From Myxococcus landrumus (lineage in GTDB: Bacteria > Myxococcota > Myxococcia > Myxococcales > Myxococcaceae), in the NCBI RefSeq assembly GCF_017301635.1, contig NZ_CP071091.1, positions 9,106,501-9,170,500 on the forward strand: a stretch of DNA of 64,000 bases. The letters run 5' to 3'. The position numbers and the translations under genes are program-made. Under the pieces are notes generated by a model. The model was not told the origin of the DNA. It worked only from the letters and a program-made list of their open reading frames with translations, and did not search any database. Positions 27,859 through 36,614 of this stretch are shown piece by piece (positions within the stretch are counted from its first letter, which is position 1; each line of letters starts with the position of its first letter).

Positions 27859-28843
27859 CCCCGAGGCGCTCTGGGGACTGCTGCTCGTGCCGCTCTTGTT
27901 CGTGCAGGCCTGGCGGGAGCGCCGTGCCCGCGCGCCGCTGCGCTTCTCCGCGGCGAACGTGTTCGCCCGAAGCGGCAAGGGCCTGCGCACGTACCTGTTG
28001 CCCCTCTTGCCGCTGCTGCGCGCGGCGGCGGTGGTGGCGGCGGTGCTCGCCATCGCGCGTCCCCAGGTGCGTGACTCGCGCGTGAGGGACTTGTCGGTGG
28101 AGGGCATCGACATCGTGGTGGCGCTGGACTTGTCCACGTCCATGGAGGCCGGAGACTTCCGGCCGCAGAACCGCCTGCACGTGGCGAAGGAAGTGCTGAG
28201 CGACTTCATCTCCAACCGCGTGAATGACCGCATCGGCCTGGTGGTCTTCGCGGGCGCGGCCTACACCCAGGCGCCGCTGACGCTGGACTACGGCGTGCTG
28301 AAGGAAGTCATCAAGCAGATCCGCACGCGGGTGCTGGAGGACGGCACCGCGATTGGAGACGCGCTGGCCACGTCGCTCAACCGTCTGCGCGACTCGGAGG
28401 CGAAGAGCCGCGTGGTGGTGCTGATTACGGACGGCGACAACAACGCGGGGAAGATTTCGCCCATGGACGCCGCGAACATGGCGCAGGCGCTTCACGTGCC
28501 CGTCTACACCATCCTGGTGGGCAAGGGCGGCAAGGTGCCCTTCCCGCAGGGCACGGACCTGTTCGGCAACACCGTGTGGCGCGAGACGGAGATTCCCATC
28601 AACCCGGAGCTGATGCAGGACATCGCGGACCGCACGGGCGGGGAGTACTACCGCGCGACGGACCCGGAGGGCTTGCGGCGAGGACTTCAGAAGGTGCTCG
28701 ACTCGTTGGAGCGCTCGCGGTTGATGGAGGGTGGTGCCTCCGCGACGTACCGTGAGGAGTTCCACCCGTTCCTGCTGGCCGCGTTCGGGCTGGCCGCGCT
28801 GGAGCTGCTCCTGCGCGCCACCTTCCTGAGGGTCTTCCCGTGA
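27833..28843 (+). CDS. BatA-like VWA-domain membrane protein
   Basis: A 336-residue VWA protein with two N-terminal membrane helices and one at the C-terminus. The MIDAS motif is intact: VALDLSTSMEAGD, with later Thr and Asp elements (VLITDGDNNAG). It therefore can bind a divalent metal and a protein partner. Together with the next gene it forms the BatA/BatB pair of the aerotolerance operon. The stop overlaps the next start (GTGA). Confidence 0.88.
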   Translation: MPPLPAFNNPEALWGLLLVPLLFVQAWRERRARAPLRFSAANVFARSGKGLRTYLLPLLPLLRAAAVVAAVLAIARPQVRDSRVRDLSVEGIDIVVALDLSTSMEAGDFRPQNRLHVAKEVLSDFISNRVNDRIGLVVFAGAAYTQAPLTLDYGVLKEVIKQIRTRVLEDGTAIGDALATSLNRLRDSEAKSRVVVLITDGDNNAGKISPMDAANMAQALHVPVYTILVGKGGKVPFPQGTDLFGNTVWRETEIPINPELMQDIADRTGGEYYRATDPEGLRRGLQKVLDSLERSRLMEGGASATYREEFHPFLLAAFGLAALELLLRATFLRVFP

Positions 28844-29901
28844 CGCACGTGGAACCCTGGCGCTTCACGGTGCTCGGTTACCAGGCGGGGCTTGCGCAGC
28901 CCGTGTTCCTGGCCCTGGTCGCGGTGGGCGTGTTGCTGGGCTTGCTCGCGCTCCTGCTGTCCTTGCGGCGTCGCTCCCGCGTGCGCGCGGTGCTCCATGA
29001 GCGACATGCCGAGCGCTTCACCCCCGGCATCTCCGTGTGGCGTCCCGCCACGCAGGGCAGCCTGTATGGCCTGGGGTTGGCGCTGTTCGGCTTCGCGCTG
29101 GCGCAGCCTCAGTGCGGCACCAAGAGCGAGCTGACGAAGCGGCGGGGCATCGACGTGGTGGTGGCGCTGGATGCGTCCAAGTCCATGTTCGCGCGCGACG
29201 TGCAGCCCAGCCGTCTGGAGCGGGCCAAGCTGGAGCTGACCACGCTGCTGGACGAGCTGAAGGGCGACCGCGTGGGCCTGGTGGTCTTCGCGGGGGATGC
29301 GTTCATCCAGTCCCCGCTGACGTCGGACTACTCGGCGGTGAAGTTGTTCCTTCGCGCGGTGGACCCGGAGGTGATGCCTCAGGGCGGCACCAACGTGGGC
29401 GCGGCGCTGCGGCTCTCCATGCAGGTGCTGGAGAACGCGGACCGGGGCTCGAAGGAGCGCGTGGTGGTGCTGCTGACGGATGGCGAGGACTTCGTCGGCG
29501 AGGTGGATGAGGCCACCGAGGCGCTGAAGGACGCGGGCGTGCAGGTGCTCGTGGTCGGCGTGGGCTCCGAGTCCGGCGAGCCCATCCCCGTGTATGACCG
29601 GCGCGGCGAGTTCGTGGACTACAAGAAGGACGAGAACGGCAACCCGGTGGTGACGAAGCTGGACCGCGCGGGACTGAAGGCCGTCGCGGACGCCACGGGC
29701 GGGGAATTCTTCTACCAGCCGCGCGGGGTGGCGATGGTCAATGTGGTGGAGCGCATCGACCAGATGCAGAAGAGCGAGCTGGAGAGCCGGGTGACGGTCC
29801 GCTACGACGAGCGCTTCCAGTCCTTCGCGGTGCCCGGGCTGGTGTTGCTCGTGCTGGGGATGATGCTGCTTCCGTCCTCGCGCAGGAGGTCGTCGCCATG
29901 A
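28840..29901 (+). CDS. BatB-like VWA-domain membrane protein
   Basis: A 353-residue paralogue of the preceding gene with the same layout: N-terminal helices, VWA domain with MIDAS VALDASKSMFARD and VLLTDGEDF, and a C-terminal helix (VPGLVLLVLGMMLLP). The GTG start overlaps the BatA stop, and the stop overlaps the next ATG, so the whole stretch is translationally chained. Confidence 0.88.
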   Translation: MTHVEPWRFTVLGYQAGLAQPVFLALVAVGVLLGLLALLLSLRRRSRVRAVLHERHAERFTPGISVWRPATQGSLYGLGLALFGFALAQPQCGTKSELTKRRGIDVVVALDASKSMFARDVQPSRLERAKLELTTLLDELKGDRVGLVVFAGDAFIQSPLTSDYSAVKLFLRAVDPEVMPQGGTNVGAALRLSMQVLENADRGSKERVVVLLTDGEDFVGEVDEATEALKDAGVQVLVVGVGSESGEPIPVYDRRGEFVDYKKDENGNPVVTKLDRAGLKAVADATGGEFFYQPRGVAMVNVVERIDQMQKSELESRVTVRYDERFQSFAVPGLVLLVLGMMLLPSSRRRSSP

Positions 29902-30902
29902 GCGTGCGCCTCGTGGGAGGACGTCGTCGTCGTGGGCTCCTGGCGTGGGCGGTGTGTCTGCTGCTGCCCCTGTCTGCGCTGGGGGCGGGGCCGCTGGAGC
30001 GCGACCATCCGCTGATTCAGCAGGGCCGCGAGGCCTATCTTGCGGGCCGCTACGAGGACGCGCTGAAGGCGTTCGAGGAGGCGAAGAAGGAGCGCCCGCA
30101 TGACCCCGCGGTGGACTTCAACCGAGGGGATGCGCTGGCGAAGCTGGGCCGGGTGAAGGACGCGCAGGAGGTCTTCCGCGGCGTGACGGAGTCCAAGCGT
30201 CCCGACCTGCAGCAGAAGGCCTGGTACAACCTGGGCAACCTGGCGGCGACGACGGGAGACCGGGTGGAGGCGCTGAAGTCCTATCGGCGCGCGCTGACGC
30301 TGGACCCGCAGGACATCCAGGCCCGCCACAACTACGAGGTGGTGTTGCGCAACCTGCCGCCGCCTCAGCCCAACTCGGCGGATGGAGGCTCGGACGGTGG
30401 CGGGGACTCCGGTACGGATGGCGGACGTCCCGATGGCGGTGAGGACGGTGGCACCAAGGCGGACGGTGGAGCGCCCGTCGATGGTGGCTCGGACGGTGGG
30501 CCGGACGGCGGCGTGGATGGAGGCTCGGACGGCGGGGCCGACGGTGGCGCGGATGGAGGTGGAGACGGTGGCGCCGACGGTGGCGGGGATGGCGGCGCGG
30601 ACGGCGGGGATGGTGGCCAGGAGGGACCTCCGCAGAAGGGTGATGGCGGCAGCGACGGCGGCGCGGATGGTGGGGATGAGGACGGGGATGGGGACCCTCG
30701 CGACGGCGGGAGCGACGCTGGCACCGAGTCGGAAGGTGATGCGGACGACTCCTCGTCGGATGGGGGCTCGAGTCCGTCGGAGCTGGACCGGCAGGATGCG
30801 GAGCGTCTGCTGGACGCGATGAAGCAGAACGAGAAGAACCTCCAGTTGTGGCGGTTCCAGCAGAAGAAGAAGCAGAGGAAGCCCAATGAGAAGGACTGGT
30901 AG
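29898..30902 (+). CDS. BatC-like TPR protein with long Asp-Gly-Gly linker
   Basis: A 334-residue exported protein: signal peptide (residues 1-31), then three TPR-type repeats (residues 35-150; QGREAYLAGRYEDALKAFEEA, AWYNLGNLAATTGDRVEALKSY). A linker of about 135 residues follows, composed almost entirely of Asp, Gly, Ala and Ser, and then a short helical C-terminus (DRQDAERLLDAMKQNEKNLQLW). The TPR part matches BatC. The linker is an unusual addition. Its stop lies 17 bp inside the BatD gene. Confidence 0.8.
   Translation: MSVRLVGGRRRRGLLAWAVCLLLPLSALGAGPLERDHPLIQQGREAYLAGRYEDALKAFEEAKKERPHDPAVDFNRGDALAKLGRVKDAQEVFRGVTESKRPDLQQKAWYNLGNLAATTGDRVEALKSYRRALTLDPQDIQARHNYEVVLRNLPPPQPNSADGGSDGGGDSGTDGGRPDGGEDGGTKADGGAPVDGGSDGGPDGGVDGGSDGGADGGADGGGDGGADGGGDGGADGGDGGQEGPPQKGDGGSDGGADGGDEDGDGDPRDGGSDAGTESEGDADDSSSDGGSSPSELDRQDAERLLDAMKQNEKNLQLWRFQQKKKQRKPNEKDW
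30376..30774 (+). repeat. Low-complexity GGN-GAY tract encoding Asp-Gly-Gly repeats
   Basis: Imperfect short repeats of GACGGTGGC/GGCGCGGAT type encode runs such as DGGSDGGADGGADGG within the BatC-like gene. The tract gives long spurious open frames on the other strand. It is prone to slippage, so its length probably differs between strains. Confidence 0.8.
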
Positions 30903-32760
30903 CAGCGGCCCCCTGGGGGCGGTGCTCGTCGGGCTGGCGCTGCTGGCCTCGGCGCCGGCGTGGGCAGCGAGCCTCGAGTTCTACCAGACGGTGAACAGCG
31001 AGGAGGTCGGCACCGAGGACACGTTCGTGCTCACGGTGGTGACCAAGGACGCGCCCGAGGACGCGAAGGTGCGACTGCCGCGCTCGGACGACTTCGAGGT
31101 CCTCAACAGCTCCCGCAGCAGTCAGCGCTCCATCTCCCTGTCGGGCGGTGGACCTCCTGTCATCCAGGACGTCACCAAGTACGTCCTGACGATGCGTGCC
31201 AATCGCGCTGGCAACCTGACGATTCCCGCCGCGGAGATGTCCACGGGGGGCAAGACGCACCGGACGGAGTCCCTCCAGATTTCGGTGAAGCCGGGCCGGT
31301 TGGGTTCCTCCTCCCGGGCGCAAGGTGGGACGCCGCAGGGTCGTTCGCGAGACCCCTTCGCCAGCCTCCCCTCGAGCCAGCCGGACCCGTTCGCGGACGA
31401 GCCGGTAGAGGACTCGCCGTCGATTCCCCGGGGAGACTCGGACCTGTTCCTGCGCTCGAGCCTGGACCGGGACGAGGTCTTCGTGGGCGAGCAGGTGACG
31501 TTGACGCTCCACATCTACGCACGCGTGGACCTGTCGAGCGTGGACTCCGTGATGATGCCCAAGCTGGAGGGCTTCTGGTCGGAGGAGCTGGACAGTCCCT
31601 CGCGGCTGGAGCCCGAGCAGAAGTTCGTCGGCGGCGTGCCGTACCGGGTCTACCTCCTGCGCCGCCGGGCCATCTTCCCGGTGAAGTCCGGCACGCTCTC
31701 CATTTCGGCGGCGGAGGCGGACATCACCACGGGCTTCCTCTTCGCGGGCCACCGGCTGCACCGCGTGTCGAATGCGCTCAAGGTGAAGGTGAATCCGCTG
31801 CCGCCGGGCGCGCCGCCGGGCATGTCCAATGCGAACGTGGGCTCGTGGCGGCTGTCCGTGGACGTGTCCCAGACGCGCGTGGAGCTGGGCCAGCCCGTCA
31901 CGGTGAAGGTCATCCTGGAGGGCTCGGGCAACGTGAAGAACGTCACGCCGCCCAAGCTGGTGGGTCCCGCGCCGCTGAAGGTCTATGACCCCACGACGAC
32001 CGACAAGGTCACCCCCGTGCGCAACAAGGTGCAGGGCCGTCGCGTCGTGGAGTACCTGGTGATGCCGCAGCGCACGGGCACCTTCACGCTGCCCGCGCTG
32101 GAGTTCCCCTTCTTTGATTCGCGCACGCGGAAGTACGAGGTGGCGCGCACGGAACCCATCACCCTCACGGTGGAGCCCTCGGCGGGGGGCGCGTCGTCGC
32201 TGCCCTCGTCTTCGATGCCGGTGCAGGACCCGGGCAATGGGCCGAAGAACCTGCTGACCCCGGACGGGGTGCGGCCGGTGCGCTTCCAGGCTCGCTTCGT
32301 CGGGCCGTCAGAGCCGCCCTGGAAACGCGCCTACTTCCTGCCGCTGGTGGCCGCGCCGCTGGGGCTTCTGCTGGGCTTCGCGTTGCTCGGTGGCGTGCGC
32401 GGGCGACTGGCGACGCGCAGCGAGGCGGACCGGGGGCGTCAGCAGGCGAAGGCGGCTCGAAAGCGGCTGGTGGAGGCGGAGAAGCTTCAGGCGGGGGCCG
32501 ACTCGGGGGCCTTCTATGCGGAGGTGGAGAAGGCGCTGCATGCCTTCCTGGGTGCGCGCCTGGGCGGACCGGTGACGGGCCTCACGCGTGAGGTCATCTC
32601 CGAGCGCATGACGACGGCGGGTGTGGCGCCCGAGCGGCGAGCCCGGGTGCTGTACGTGCTGGAGGCCTGCGACCTCGGTCGCTACGGCGGAGGTGGAGAC
32701 GCCGCCGCGCGGCAGCAGGTGCTGGATGCCGCGGTCGCGGCCATGGAGGGCTGGGCGTGA
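30886..32760 (+). CDS. BatD-like membrane protein
   Basis: A 624-residue protein of the BatD (oxygen tolerance) family: signal peptide, several tandem periplasmic beta-sandwich domains (residues 30-470; FEVLNSSRSSQRSISL in the first, LRSSLDRDEVFVGEQVTLTLHIYA in the second), a membrane helix around 485-505 (FLPLVAAPLGLLLGFALL), then a cytoplasmic helical tail. The size is typical. The start overlaps the TPR gene by 17 bp and the stop overlaps the next gene (GTGA). Confidence 0.87.
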   Translation: MRRTGSSGPLGAVLVGLALLASAPAWAASLEFYQTVNSEEVGTEDTFVLTVVTKDAPEDAKVRLPRSDDFEVLNSSRSSQRSISLSGGGPPVIQDVTKYVLTMRANRAGNLTIPAAEMSTGGKTHRTESLQISVKPGRLGSSSRAQGGTPQGRSRDPFASLPSSQPDPFADEPVEDSPSIPRGDSDLFLRSSLDRDEVFVGEQVTLTLHIYARVDLSSVDSVMMPKLEGFWSEELDSPSRLEPEQKFVGGVPYRVYLLRRRAIFPVKSGTLSISAAEADITTGFLFAGHRLHRVSNALKVKVNPLPPGAPPGMSNANVGSWRLSVDVSQTRVELGQPVTVKVILEGSGNVKNVTPPKLVGPAPLKVYDPTTTDKVTPVRNKVQGRRVVEYLVMPQRTGTFTLPALEFPFFDSRTRKYEVARTEPITLTVEPSAGGASSLPSSSMPVQDPGNGPKNLLTPDGVRPVRFQARFVGPSEPPWKRAYFLPLVAAPLGLLLGFALLGGVRGRLATRSEADRGRQQAKAARKRLVEAEKLQAGADSGAFYAEVEKALHAFLGARLGGPVTGLTREVISERMTTAGVAPERRARVLYVLEACDLGRYGGGGDAAARQQVLDAAVAAMEGWA

Positions 32761-33467
32761 GCGACTACTACTCGCCGGCGGAGGCGCAGGACGTCTTCCT
32801 GAAGGCCAATGAGGCTTATTCGCGCGGGGACTACGCGCAGGCGCAGGCGGGCTACGAGAAGCTCCTCTCGCACGGCCACGGGGGACCGGATGTCCTCTAC
32901 AACCTGGGCACCGCGTACCTGGCGCAGGGGGACTTGGGTCGGGCGGTGCTCGCGCTGGAGCAGGCGAAGAAGCAGGGCGGCCGCGCGCCGGACTTGGAGG
33001 CCAACCTGGCGATGGCGCGCGAGCGTCAGGTGGACAAGGTGGTGGGGGCCACGGCGGAGGAGGAGTTCCTGCCGAGGGTGACGGCGGCCACGGATGGCTC
33101 GCTCGTCGCCTGGACCTTCTTGGGGACGTGGGTGGGCGCGCTCCTGCTGGTGCTGGTGTTGCGGTGGATGTCCCCGGGCCGGCGCATGGGGGTGGGCATC
33201 GTGATGGCGTTGTTGTTCGCGGTGGCGATTCCCTCGGGTGGGTTGCTGGCCGCTCACGCCTATGTGGAGCACACGGTGCATGAGGCCGTGGTGCTGTCGC
33301 CCACGCTGGTGGCGCGCGAGCTGCCGCAGCCTGGCGCACGCTCCATCTTCGAGGTGCATGCGGGCCTCAAGGTGCGGCTCCTGGAGGACAGCGGCCGTTT
33401 CGTGCGCATCCGCCTGCCCAATGGCCTGGAGGGCTGGGCCGAGCGCGACGGCGTCGAGAGAATCTAG
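32757..33467 (+). CDS. BatE-like TPR/SH3 membrane protein
   Basis: A 236-residue protein ending the Bat operon. TPR repeats fill residues 5-90 (AQDVFLKANEAYSRGDYAQA; VLYNLGTAYLAQGDLGRAV), two membrane helices span about 110-170, and a bacterial SH3-type domain closes the protein (VHAGLKVRLLEDSGRFVRIRL, EGWAERDG). This is the standard BatE layout. The GTG start overlaps the BatD stop by 4 bp. Confidence 0.85.
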   Translation: MSDYYSPAEAQDVFLKANEAYSRGDYAQAQAGYEKLLSHGHGGPDVLYNLGTAYLAQGDLGRAVLALEQAKKQGGRAPDLEANLAMARERQVDKVVGATAEEEFLPRVTAATDGSLVAWTFLGTWVGALLLVLVLRWMSPGRRMGVGIVMALLFAVAIPSGGLLAAHAYVEHTVHEAVVLSPTLVARELPQPGARSIFEVHAGLKVRLLEDSGRFVRIRLPNGLEGWAERDGVERI

Positions 33468-33565
33468 GCTTCTGTTGTCCTCTGGACGAAACCTGGAAGC
33501 AGACCCATCGCCGGGGTTAGAATCCCTTGAAGGGATGGCGGGTTTTGCTTGGAGGTCTTGGCCCT

Positions 33566-33934
33566 GTGTTTGAAGTCGAGGCCCTTGTCGCGAAGAATCG
33601 CCTGGTGGTGCGCCTCTGGGGAGACCTGACCGTGGATGAGGCGAGGCGCGTGGGTGACGCGGCGGTGGCGGCCATCGACCGGCTGCGCCCGCGCTTCGAC
33701 CTGCTCTCGGATTTGAAGGGCGTGACGTCGCTGTGCTCGGAGAGCACGGTGCAGATGCGGCGCATCATGGAGGCCGCGAAGGCGCGAGGCTTCCGCCGCG
33801 TGGTGCGAGTGGTGGGACGCTCGGCGGAGGCGGCGCTGGTGTTCGAGCGCACCAGCCGGGAGATGGGCTATGACGCGTACCTGGCCTTCTCGCTGGAGGA
33901 GGCGGAGCGGCTGTTGGACGTCGGAGCGCCTTGA
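33566..33934 (+). CDS. STAS-like small protein
   Basis: A 122-residue protein with the alternating beta-alpha pattern of STAS/anti-sigma-antagonist-like domains: RLVVRLWGDLTVDEARRVGDA, FDLLSDLKGVTSLCSES, RVVRVVGRSAEAALVFERTS. It lacks a clear conserved phospho-Ser motif. Myxobacteria have many such orphan domains. The GTG 33566 start has GGAGG ten bases upstream; a TTG at 33527 is less likely. It converges on the zinc-ribbon gene with 12 bp between stops. Confidence 0.55.
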   Translation: MFEVEALVAKNRLVVRLWGDLTVDEARRVGDAAVAAIDRLRPRFDLLSDLKGVTSLCSESTVQMRRIMEAAKARGFRRVVRVVGRSAEAALVFERTSREMGYDAYLAFSLEEAERLLDVGAP

Positions 33935-33946
33935 GCCCTGCCTCGT

Positions 33947-35410
33947 TCAGCTTCCCTTTCCCGTGAGGCGGGCGAGGAGCCCGGGCTTGCGCGCCTTGTG
34001 CTGGCCCGAGGCGGCGGCGGACAGGGCCGCGACCTTGAGGAGGTTCTGCTGGAAGACGGTGTTGCCCGGCTCCAGCTCCACCGCGCGCTCCAGCAGCTTC
34101 GCGGCCTGGGCGTAGTCCTTGCGTTGATGGACCAGGATGAGGGCCAGCTTGCTGAGGAGCACGGCGGCTTCCGGCGTCTGGTCGATGGCCTTGCTGAGGA
34201 CCTGGATGGCTCGGTCCACATGCCCCGAGCGCTCCAGTCGCACGGCCCGCTGGAGGATGTCCTCCGGCGAGTTGGTGGCGATGGGCACGGGGGCATCCAG
34301 GGGCAGGGTGGCCCTCGGTGAGCGGAGCGCGCGCTCCGGGACGACCGGGGCCGTGGCCAGCGGGAGCGGCGAGGCGGGAAGCGTGGGCGCGGAGCTCGCC
34401 GTGACGTTCGAGGGGTGGACCCTGGAGTCGGCTGGAACGGCGGCGGGCGCCATCCCAGGTGAGGCGTGCATGGCCAGGGCCGCGTTGCTCTCCGGCCTGT
34501 TCTTGGAGGGGGGCGGCACGGAGCGGGTGGCTCCGACGAGGCTGGGAGGAGGAACCCTCGCAGCGGGAAGGGGGGCCGGAGGCGTCGATGAGGGCGCGGG
34601 CGCGGGGGTTATCCGGCGAGCCATGGCCTCGGGGGGCGGTGTTGCTCGTGGAAGGAGGGGCGGCGGCAGGTCGGTGGCGCTCGTGGTGCGCGCGAGCGGC
34701 CGCGCGGCGCGAGTCGGCTCGGGGGGACGCGGAGGGCTCATGGGGGCGACGGGTTCATCGTCGCCGAGCGCCAGGGAGGAGAAGTCCTCCTCCGCACCCA
34801 GGGCCACGCCCATCGCGGGCTCGCCCCAGGAGAGGGCGGGGAGCGCGGCCTCCCGGAGCGTGGGGGCCTCGGGCCCGTCCAGCTCCTCCTGGGCGAGGAA
34901 CTCACCGCCGTCGAGCACGGGCATCTCGGCCGTGAGACTGCGCGGTGGAGCGCTGACGGGGGGCCTGTGCAACTCGAGGACGCCTCGCTCCAGCAGGGCC
35001 TTGAGGACGACCTTCACCTCGATTTCAGGCAGGCGTGCCGCGCGCGCGAGCTGGGGCACGGCCTGGACTCCGTCGACGAAGGACGCGATGTGCGCTTCGA
35101 ACGGGTGCAGGGGCTGCAGGGCGATGTTCAGCCCGGCGCGCAGGTGGGGCACCGTGTTCTCATCCATGGGCACGGTGAAGCGCGCGGTGGCCTGGTGGTG
35201 CGCCGCGGGGGCCTGGGGAGGCGGCCGGGGAACCTCCATGGTTCGCGTGCGCTGCGGCGGTGAGAGCAGCGCGCGGACGATGGTGGGCTCGGTGATGGTG
35301 TACTCGCCGCTGGCCTGCTCCGGGTCCAGGAGCAACCCGCAGTGCTCACACTGGAAGTCGTCCTCTCCCACGGTGCCCCGGCACTCTGGACATTCTGGTT
35401 TAGCGGCCAT
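33947..35410 (-). CDS. Zinc-ribbon protein with Pro-rich linker and TPR end
   Basis: A 487-residue cytoplasmic protein in three parts. A zinc ribbon has Cys7, Cys10, Cys21 and Cys24 (CPEC...CEHC). A helical domain around residues 85-150 (FEAHIASFVDGVQAVPQLARAARLPEIEVKVVLKALLERGVLEL) resembles a winged-helix or DUF4388-type fold. After a long Pro/Ala-rich linker, TPR-like helices fill the last 90 residues (DILQRAVRLERSGHVDRAIQVLSKAI; YAQAAKLLERAVELEPGN). This layout is seen in myxobacterial proteins of unknown function. No catalytic motif is visible. Confidence 0.65.
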   Translation of the reverse strand: MAAKPECPECRGTVGEDDFQCEHCGLLLDPEQASGEYTITEPTIVRALLSPPQRTRTMEVPRPPPQAPAAHHQATARFTVPMDENTVPHLRAGLNIALQPLHPFEAHIASFVDGVQAVPQLARAARLPEIEVKVVLKALLERGVLELHRPPVSAPPRSLTAEMPVLDGGEFLAQEELDGPEAPTLREAALPALSWGEPAMGVALGAEEDFSSLALGDDEPVAPMSPPRPPEPTRAARPLARTTSATDLPPPLLPRATPPPEAMARRITPAPAPSSTPPAPLPAARVPPPSLVGATRSVPPPSKNRPESNAALAMHASPGMAPAAVPADSRVHPSNVTASSAPTLPASPLPLATAPVVPERALRSPRATLPLDAPVPIATNSPEDILQRAVRLERSGHVDRAIQVLSKAIDQTPEAAVLLSKLALILVHQRKDYAQAAKLLERAVELEPGNTVFQQNLLKVAALSAAASGQHKARKPGLLARLTGKGS

Positions 35411-35626
35411 TTCGGATTCATCATAGCGCGCTGGGCCAACCTTCACCCGCTCCGAAGGGCAGGAGAGGTGGGAGGACGTGGTGCTCCATACAAATCCATG
35501 GAGCAACCCTGGTGTGGGTGGTGTCGGCGGGGCTATACCGCGCGCGGCAGGTGGCACCGGTGGTGGTGGGGGTCGCGCGCCCGCGACGTATCGTCCCGAA
35601 GTGGTCCAGAGCCGCGCTGGAGAAAC

Positions 35627-36034
35627 ATGGCTGGCATGTCCCAGGCACCCTTTCACATCCTGCTCGTCGAGGATGAACCGGTCATCCGGGAGCTGGTGCG
35701 CTCGATGTTGAGCGACGGCACCGTGGACGTGGTGTGCGCGGCCAACGGGCTGGAGGGACTGAAGCTGGCGCGCAGCCGGACCTTCCACCTCATCCTGATG
35801 GATGTCGTGTTGCCCCAGCTCGACGGCATCTCCGCCTGTCGCATCCTGAAGAGCGACCCCGTCACGGCGCCGGTTCCGCTCTACATGCTCACCGCGAAGG
35901 CGAAGAAGTCGGACGTGGAGAGCGCGACGCAGGCGGGCGCGGACGGCTACATCCACAAGCCCTTCCGAGGCGCGGAGCTGATGGCGCTGGTGGAGCGGCT
36001 GCGGGTGGCTCCGCCCCGCTCTGAGCCCGCCTGA
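35627..36034 (+). CDS. Single-domain response regulator (CheY-like)
   Basis: A 135-residue receiver domain with nothing attached. The acidic pocket is Glu15/Asp16 (LLVEDEPVI), the phospho-acceptor is Asp59 (ILMDVVLP), and the switch residues are Thr89 and Lys111 (YIHKPF). All are intact, so it should be phosphorylatable. A second in-frame ATG at 35636 could be the start. No kinase gene is adjacent. It converges on the PilZ gene. Confidence 0.9.
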   Translation: MAGMSQAPFHILLVEDEPVIRELVRSMLSDGTVDVVCAANGLEGLKLARSRTFHLILMDVVLPQLDGISACRILKSDPVTAPVPLYMLTAKAKKSDVESATQAGADGYIHKPFRGAELMALVERLRVAPPRSEPA

Positions 36035-36058
36035 CGACGGGCCGGGGACTCCAGGCTC

Positions 36059-36385
36059 TCAGGGCAGGCGCGGGTGGAGGAAGCGCGCCAGGGCGATGAG
36101 GTCGTCCCAGTCGAGCGCGCCAAACTCCAGCGCCACGCCGTCTGCTTCGCGGCGGCGGATGGTGCAGGTGGTGACGATTTCGCGGTCCCCGGGCAGAGGC
36201 AGGCCCAGGGTGAGGTACCGCTGGCTGTCGCCGGGGTGGGCGAGCAGGAAGAGGCCCGCCATGGAGACATCCCGGGCCTGAACCATGACGTCGCGTCCAG
36301 GCAGGATGACCTTCACGGGGAAGTTCGCCTCGACGCGCGGATGGAAGCGTTCGGCGATGTGGGGGCCACCAGGGGAAGGCTGCAT
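36059..36385 (-). CDS. PilZ-domain protein (c-di-GMP binding)
   Basis: A 108-residue stand-alone PilZ domain. The RxxxR motif (Arg13-FHP-Arg17) and the D/NxSxxG motif (ARDVSMAGLFLL) are both present, so c-di-GMP binding is expected. It lies immediately upstream of, and divergent from, the type III secretion genes and could link second-messenger level to that system (inference). Confidence 0.82.
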   Translation of the reverse strand: MQPSPGGPHIAERFHPRVEANFPVKVILPGRDVMVQARDVSMAGLFLLAHPGDSQRYLTLGLPLPGDREIVTTCTIRRREADGVALEFGALDWDDLIALARFLHPRLP

Positions 36386-36562
36386 CGGCTCGGCTCCTCT
36401 TCTTCGTGCGACAGGGTGCGACAACTCTGAGGCACTTGGCGTGTGAGGCAAGTTTCCGTCCGCCAGGGCTTCCGTCCCGCCGTCCGGACGAGCCTCCCAG
36501 TCACGGGAGCCCGGAGCGGGGGCCCGGGGTGGCCATGCGTGCGGGATTGCTCGGATTTCGTC

Positions 36563-36578
36563 TGGCACGTCCGCTGAA
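36563..36578 (+). promoter_or_regulatory. Candidate sigma-54 promoter of the type III secretion operon
   Basis: TGGCACG at 36563-36569, TCCG, CTGAA. The -24 block is perfect and the -12 block is partial (its GC is GA), with correct spacing. It would start transcription about 25 bases before the first gene at 36615. This is weaker evidence than the site at 15752. Confidence 0.35.
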
Positions 36579-36614
36579 AACGCCTGCTGGAAACCGCATT
36601 GCCGGAGACCCGCC

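Noticed and set aside
30365-30886. A Pro/Ser-rich minus-strand frame
   Set aside because: It is the complement of the Asp-Gly-Gly codons in the BatC-like gene.
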